The notes under the pieces: generated by a model
What the model saw: only the letters and a program-made list of their open reading frames with translations
What the model was told of the DNA's origin: nothing
Databases searched by the model: none
In this document: positions 5,482-8,202 of the stretch, piece after piece
How the letters are laid out: the number at the start of each line of letters is the position of its first letter
Position numbering within the stretch: the first letter of the stretch is position 1
From: Desulfatirhabdium butyrativorans
GTDB taxonomy: Bacteria; Desulfobacterota; Desulfobacteria; Desulfobacterales; JAIFKL01
Reading direction: 5' to 3'
DNA length: 8,202 nt
NCBI GenBank assembly: GCA_022736535.1
Contig: DZCT01000217.1
Span: 1-8,202, forward strand
Position numbers and translations under genes: made by a program

Positions 5482-6351
5482 ATGCACTACGAAGGAAATA
5501 TCATCAGACCCCCGAGCGAGGCAAACAGCATTCTCTTACAGGTCACTGTGGGATGCTCCCGCAACAAATGCACCTTCTGCGGAACATACACCGGCGAGCG
5601 TTTCCGCATAAAATCAGACGCCGTTATCATGGAAGACATTGCATTTGCCGCAAAATACTGCAAACGCCAGCGCAGAGTCTTTCTCTGCGACGGCGATGTC
5701 ATGATTCTGCCGCAGAAAAGACTGCTGAACATACTGAATGAGATAAAAAAACAACTCCCCTGGGTCACACGGGTGGGCGTATATGCCAATGCCAAGAGTC
5801 TGAAAATAAAGAGTATTGACGAACTCAAAGAATTGAAAGAACACGGCATCGGCATTGCTTATATGGGACTTGAAACCGGAGACGATGTGACCCTGAAAAA
5901 CATCAACAAAGGCGCGAGCGCAGAAACCATGATTCAGATGGGGAGAAAGGCAAAAGCAGCGGGCATCAAGCTTTCGATTACCGTGCTGCTCGGCATCGCG
6001 GGCAGGGAGCGGTCCCAGATACACGCCAAAGAGACCGGCAGGGTGCTGTCTGCCATTGATCCCGATTATGTGGGCGCACTGAGCCTGATGCTGATTCCCG
6101 GCACGCCCATTCATCAGGATTATCAGGAGGGGAAATTTATTCTCATCGAGCCGGATGAAATGCTCAAAGAACTCAGAACCATGATTTCGCATACGGCGCT
6201 TTCCGACGGGCTTTTTCACGCGAATCATGCCTCCAATTATCTGCCCATCGCGGCACGATTTCCCAAAGAAAAAAAAGAGACGTTGCAGTTAATTGACGAG
6301 GCAATTTCAGGGAGAGTCGCGCTGAAACCGGAGTGGCTGCGCGCACTGTGA
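5482..6351 (+). CDS. Radical SAM protein of unknown specificity
   Basis: The 289-residue cytoplasmic protein has a radical SAM core, which uses a [4Fe-4S] cluster to split S-adenosylmethionine and start radical chemistry. The cluster motif is CSRNKCTFC, that is C-x4-C-x2-C with Cys25, Cys30 and Cys33, one residue longer in the first gap than the classical C-x3-C-x2-C. Further core segments are FLCDGDVMILP, VGVYANAKSLK, GIAYMGLETGDD with LKNINKGAS, and LSLMLIPGTPIHQDYQ. The start is set at ATG 5482, giving MHYEGNIIRPPSEA, because AAAGGA (5467-5472) lies 9 bases upstream. A longer frame from TTG 5449 lacks such a site. Proteins beginning with this RPPSEA segment and carrying the GCS.NKC.FC motif occur widely, but their substrate is not known to me. 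Neither neighbour gives a pathway clue. The gene converges with leuD2 across a palindromic element. Confidence 0.88.
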   Translation: MHYEGNIIRPPSEANSILLQVTVGCSRNKCTFCGTYTGERFRIKSDAVIMEDIAFAAKYCKRQRRVFLCDGDVMILPQKRLLNILNEIKKQLPWVTRVGVYANAKSLKIKSIDELKELKEHGIGIAYMGLETGDDVTLKNINKGASAETMIQMGRKAKAAGIKLSITVLLGIAGRERSQIHAKETGRVLSAIDPDYVGALSLMLIPGTPIHQDYQEGKFILIEPDEMLKELRTMISHTALSDGLFHANHASNYLPIAARFPKEKKETLQLIDEAISGRVALKPEWLRAL

Positions 6352-6443
6352 TAATTCCCCCCTTTTGTAAAGGGGGGCAGGGGGGATTTCCATGTTGCGG
6401 CAGAGAAATCCCCCTTAATCCCCCTTTAAAAAAGGGGGAATTT
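6352..6443. terminator. GC-tract palindrome, possible bidirectional terminator
   Basis: A 92-base near-palindrome fills the gap between two convergent genes. It holds two hairpins: CCCCCCTTT with AAAGGGGGG (6357-6365 and 6369-6377) and CCCCCTTT with AAAGGGGG (6420-6427 and 6431-6438). The outer halves also pair with each other around a centre near 6398. Its position right after both stop codons suits termination from both sides. It is also the kind of repeat that occurs dispersed in many bacterial genomes, so it may be a mobile palindrome serving as terminator. Confidence 0.65.
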
Positions 6444-6948
6444 AATGTCTCTGTCCTTTCCCGGCAATCTTCTTACGTGTATATGGCACTAATCCGCCTG
6501 CGTCAATGAGTTCACGTATAAAATCCGGGTAGGGCGCGGCTGAAAATGTCTTTTGGCGCGTGAGATTTTCGATGCGCCCCGAGATCAGATCAATCTCCAG
6601 TACATCGCCGGTTTCGCTGCCTTCAACCGCTTCGGGACATTCCAAGAGCGGCAGCGCGATGTTGATGGCGTTGCGGAAGAAAATCCGCGCAAAACTTTTG
6701 GCGATAATGCAGGAAAGGCCCGCGCCTTTGATAGACCACGGCGCCTGCTCCCGTGAGGAACCGCAGCCGAAATTGCTCGTCGCCATCAGAATGTCTCCTG
6801 CCTTGACTCGTTTCACAAACTGATTGTCCAAATTTTCCAGACAGTGCGCGCCCAATTCTTCAGGCGTCGGCAAATTCGCATATTTTGCCGGAATGATAAC
6901 GTCCGTGTCAATGTTTGCGCCGTATTTGTGTACCGTTCCTTTGATCAT
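6442..6948 (-). CDS. leuD: 3-isopropylmalate dehydratase-type small subunit (second copy)
   Basis: This is a 168-residue small subunit of an isopropylmalate dehydratase-type hydro-lyase, paralogous to the product at 2214-2702. Family blocks are ANIDTDVIIPAKYANLP near residues 11-27, NFGCGSSREQAPWSIKG, and FARIFFRNAINIALPLLECPEA. The specificity loop reads YANL at residues 23-26, unlike YLNT in the first copy and unlike the YLVY/YLRT loops of characterised archaeal enzymes, so its substrate may differ. The start is the ATG at 6948, supported by a perfect AAGGAGGTGG site (about 6953-6962) and by the expected MIKGTVHKYG start. The ATG overlaps the leuC2 stop as ATGA, so the pair is translationally coupled. 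Candidate substrates include citramalate, isopropylmalate or dimethylmalate; none can be chosen from the sequence. The stop TAA lies inside the edge of the palindrome at 6352-6443. Confidence 0.92.
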   Translation of the reverse strand: MIKGTVHKYGANIDTDVIIPAKYANLPTPEELGAHCLENLDNQFVKRVKAGDILMATSNFGCGSSREQAPWSIKGAGLSCIIAKSFARIFFRNAINIALPLLECPEAVEGSETGDVLEIDLISGRIENLTRQKTFSAAPYPDFIRELIDAGGLVPYTRKKIAGKGQRH

Positions 6949-8202
6949 CTCGCCACCTCCTTCGGATTGACAATCACTCCGGCAACCGCGCTGGCTGCCG
7001 CCACAGCAGGACTTGAGAGATAAACTTCCGCCTGCGGGCTGCCCATGCGTCCGACAAAATTGCGATTTGTAGTGGAAATACAGCGTTCTCCCGCAGCCAG
7101 CACGCCGGTATGTCCGCCCACGCAGGGACCGCAAGTGGGCGTGCTGACCGCCACGCCTGCCTCAATAAATGTCTCAATGAATCCCTGCCGAAGCGCGGCG
7201 AGATAAACTTCCTGAGAACCGGGGATAACGATGCAGCGAACCGAAGGATGAATCTCACGTCCCTTCAATATGGCTGCGGCTTCGGCAAGGTCTTTCAGCC
7301 TTCCGTTAGTACAACTTCCGATAACCGCCTGATCAATTTTAACGCCCGCCGTCTGACTGACCGACACGGTGTTTTCCGGCGAATGCGGGCGCGAGACCTG
7401 CGGCTCCATGCCGGAGACATCATAAGTAATGACCTGAGTATAAGCCGCGTCCGGGTCCGAGGCATAGACTTTAAAAGGGCGTTTGGCTCTGGGCTTCACA
7501 TATTCAAGGGTTTTCTCGTCCACAGCGAAAACGCCTGCTTTCGCGCCGGCTTCAATCGCCATGTTTGCCATCGTAAAGCGGTCGTCCATGGTGAGTTGTT
7601 CTACTACGGAGCCGGCAAATTCCATGACCGAATACAGCGCGCCGTCAACACCGATTTGTCCGATAGTATAAAGAATCAAATCTTTTCCGCCGATCCACGG
7701 ACCCGGCTTTCCGGTAAATACAAATTTGATGGTGGGCGGGACTTTGAGCCAGATTTCGCCGGTTGCCATTGCTACGGCAATATCGGTTGAACCCATGCCG
7801 GTGGCAAACGCGCCCACCGCGCCGTAGGTGCAGGTGTGGGAATCCGCGCCTACCACCACATCGCCGGGCAGGACAAGCCCTTTTTCCGGCAGAATCACAT
7901 GCTCGATGCCGCTTTTCTGTCCGCATTCAAAATAGATAATGCCCTGCTCGCGGGCAAATTCTCTCAGTTTTTTATTGACTTCTGCTGAGGCGATGTCTTT
8001 GGTCGGTACAAAATGATCCGGAACGAGTACGACTTTTTTCGGATCAAAGACTTTTTCCGCGCCTAATTCCTTCATCTGACGAATGGAAATACTCGCTGTC
8101 AGGTCATGCGCCATGACCAAATCGGCTTTGACATTGATAAACTGACCGGGGCTGACCTGTTTGAGACCGGCGCGCGCAGCCAAGATTTTCTCCACAAGCG
8201 TC
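6945..8202 (-). CDS. leuC: 3-isopropylmalate dehydratase-type large subunit (second copy), 5' end cut by window edge
   Basis: This is the iron-sulphur subunit paired with leuD2. The frame is open to the right edge. Codons before the GTG at 8195 continue the family N-terminus (TLVEKILAARAG), so the true start, probably MGMTLVEK-like, lies only a few bases outside. About 418 residues are visible. Hallmarks are VPDHFVPTKD, GADSHTCTYGAVGAFATG with GSTD, MANMAIEAGAK, GSCTNG and TCGPCVGG (all three cluster cysteines), and STTNRNFVGRMGSP. It aligns with the first copy along its whole length, with the greatest divergence in the 250-270 region and after KGREIHP. Its last codon overlaps leuD2 by four bases. 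Nothing is broken. The upstream gene that might name the pathway is outside the window. Confidence 0.93.
   Translation of the reverse strand, partial: TLVEKILAARAGLKQVSPGQFINVKADLVMAHDLTASISIRQMKELGAEKVFDPKKVVLVPDHFVPTKDIASAEVNKKLREFAREQGIIYFECGQKSGIEHVILPEKGLVLPGDVVVGADSHTCTYGAVGAFATGMGSTDIAVAMATGEIWLKVPPTIKFVFTGKPGPWIGGKDLILYTIGQIGVDGALYSVMEFAGSVVEQLTMDDRFTMANMAIEAGAKAGVFAVDEKTLEYVKPRAKRPFKVYASDPDAAYTQVITYDVSGMEPQVSRPHSPENTVSVSQTAGVKIDQAVIGSCTNGRLKDLAEAAAILKGREIHPSVRCIVIPGSQEVYLAALRQGFIETFIEAGVAVSTPTCGPCVGGHTGVLAAGERCISTTNRNFVGRMGSPQAEVYLSSPAVAAASAVAGVIVNPKEVAR

Noticed and set aside
5614..6228. 204-residue frame on the - strand
   Set aside because: It is antisense to the radical SAM gene and shows no start signal or domain.
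6949..7134. Longer N-terminus for leuD2
   Set aside because: The extra 62 residues are out-of-frame leuC2 sequence. The ATG at 6948 has an ideal ribosome binding site and the normal family start.
7110..7790. 226-residue frame on the + strand
   Set aside because: It lies entirely antisense to leuC2, whose cluster cysteines and family blocks fix the true coding strand.

Overview
This window looks like a chromosomal segment from an anaerobic bacterium, most likely of the Desulfobacterota (former Deltaproteobacteria). The grounds are circumstantial: bacterial housekeeping genes (the end of lepA), LeuC/LeuD subunits of the roughly 420/165-residue two-subunit class, a secreted protein with a dockerin-like calcium repeat, a VapBC-type toxin-antitoxin pair, and intergenic gaps filled with long imperfect palindromes of kinds common in that group. 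No rRNA, tRNA, phage gene, transposase or CRISPR array is visible.

Left to right on the + strand: the 3' end of lepA (3-491); leuC1 (675-1937) and leuD1 (2214-2702), together one complete 3-isopropylmalate dehydratase-type enzyme; an HD-domain phosphohydrolase of the YfbR/HDDC2 type (2944-3537); a short exported dockerin-like protein that appears truncated (3885-4319); a toxin-antitoxin pair (4478-4720 and 4717-5118); and a radical SAM protein (5482-6351). On the - strand, facing these genes, lies a second leuC/leuD pair (leuD2 6442-6948; leuC2 6945-8202, running off the right edge).

The two leuCD pairs are paralogues that assemble the same kind of [4Fe-4S] hydro-lyase. Their small subunits differ at the loop that sets substrate choice (YLNT in leuD1, YANL in leuD2). 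One pair probably serves leucine synthesis (isopropylmalate), and the other may serve a related 2-hydroxyacid such as citramalate; the sequence does not decide this. The second pair is tightly coupled by an ATGA overlap. The first is split by a 276-base gap holding a palindromic element.

The gaps are the most unusual part. Nearly every one holds a different long inverted repeat: 500-649, 1950-2189, 2710-2775 with 2831-2911, 3602-3670, the 30-bp family at 4299-4433 and 5133-5162, 5172-5307, and 6352-6443. One 70-bp block carrying the tail of leuD1 is exactly duplicated. The toxin-antitoxin pair is bracketed by inverted copies of one 30-bp repeat, and the upstream copy forms the end of the truncated exported protein. 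This suggests a small mobile or recombined unit inserted there.
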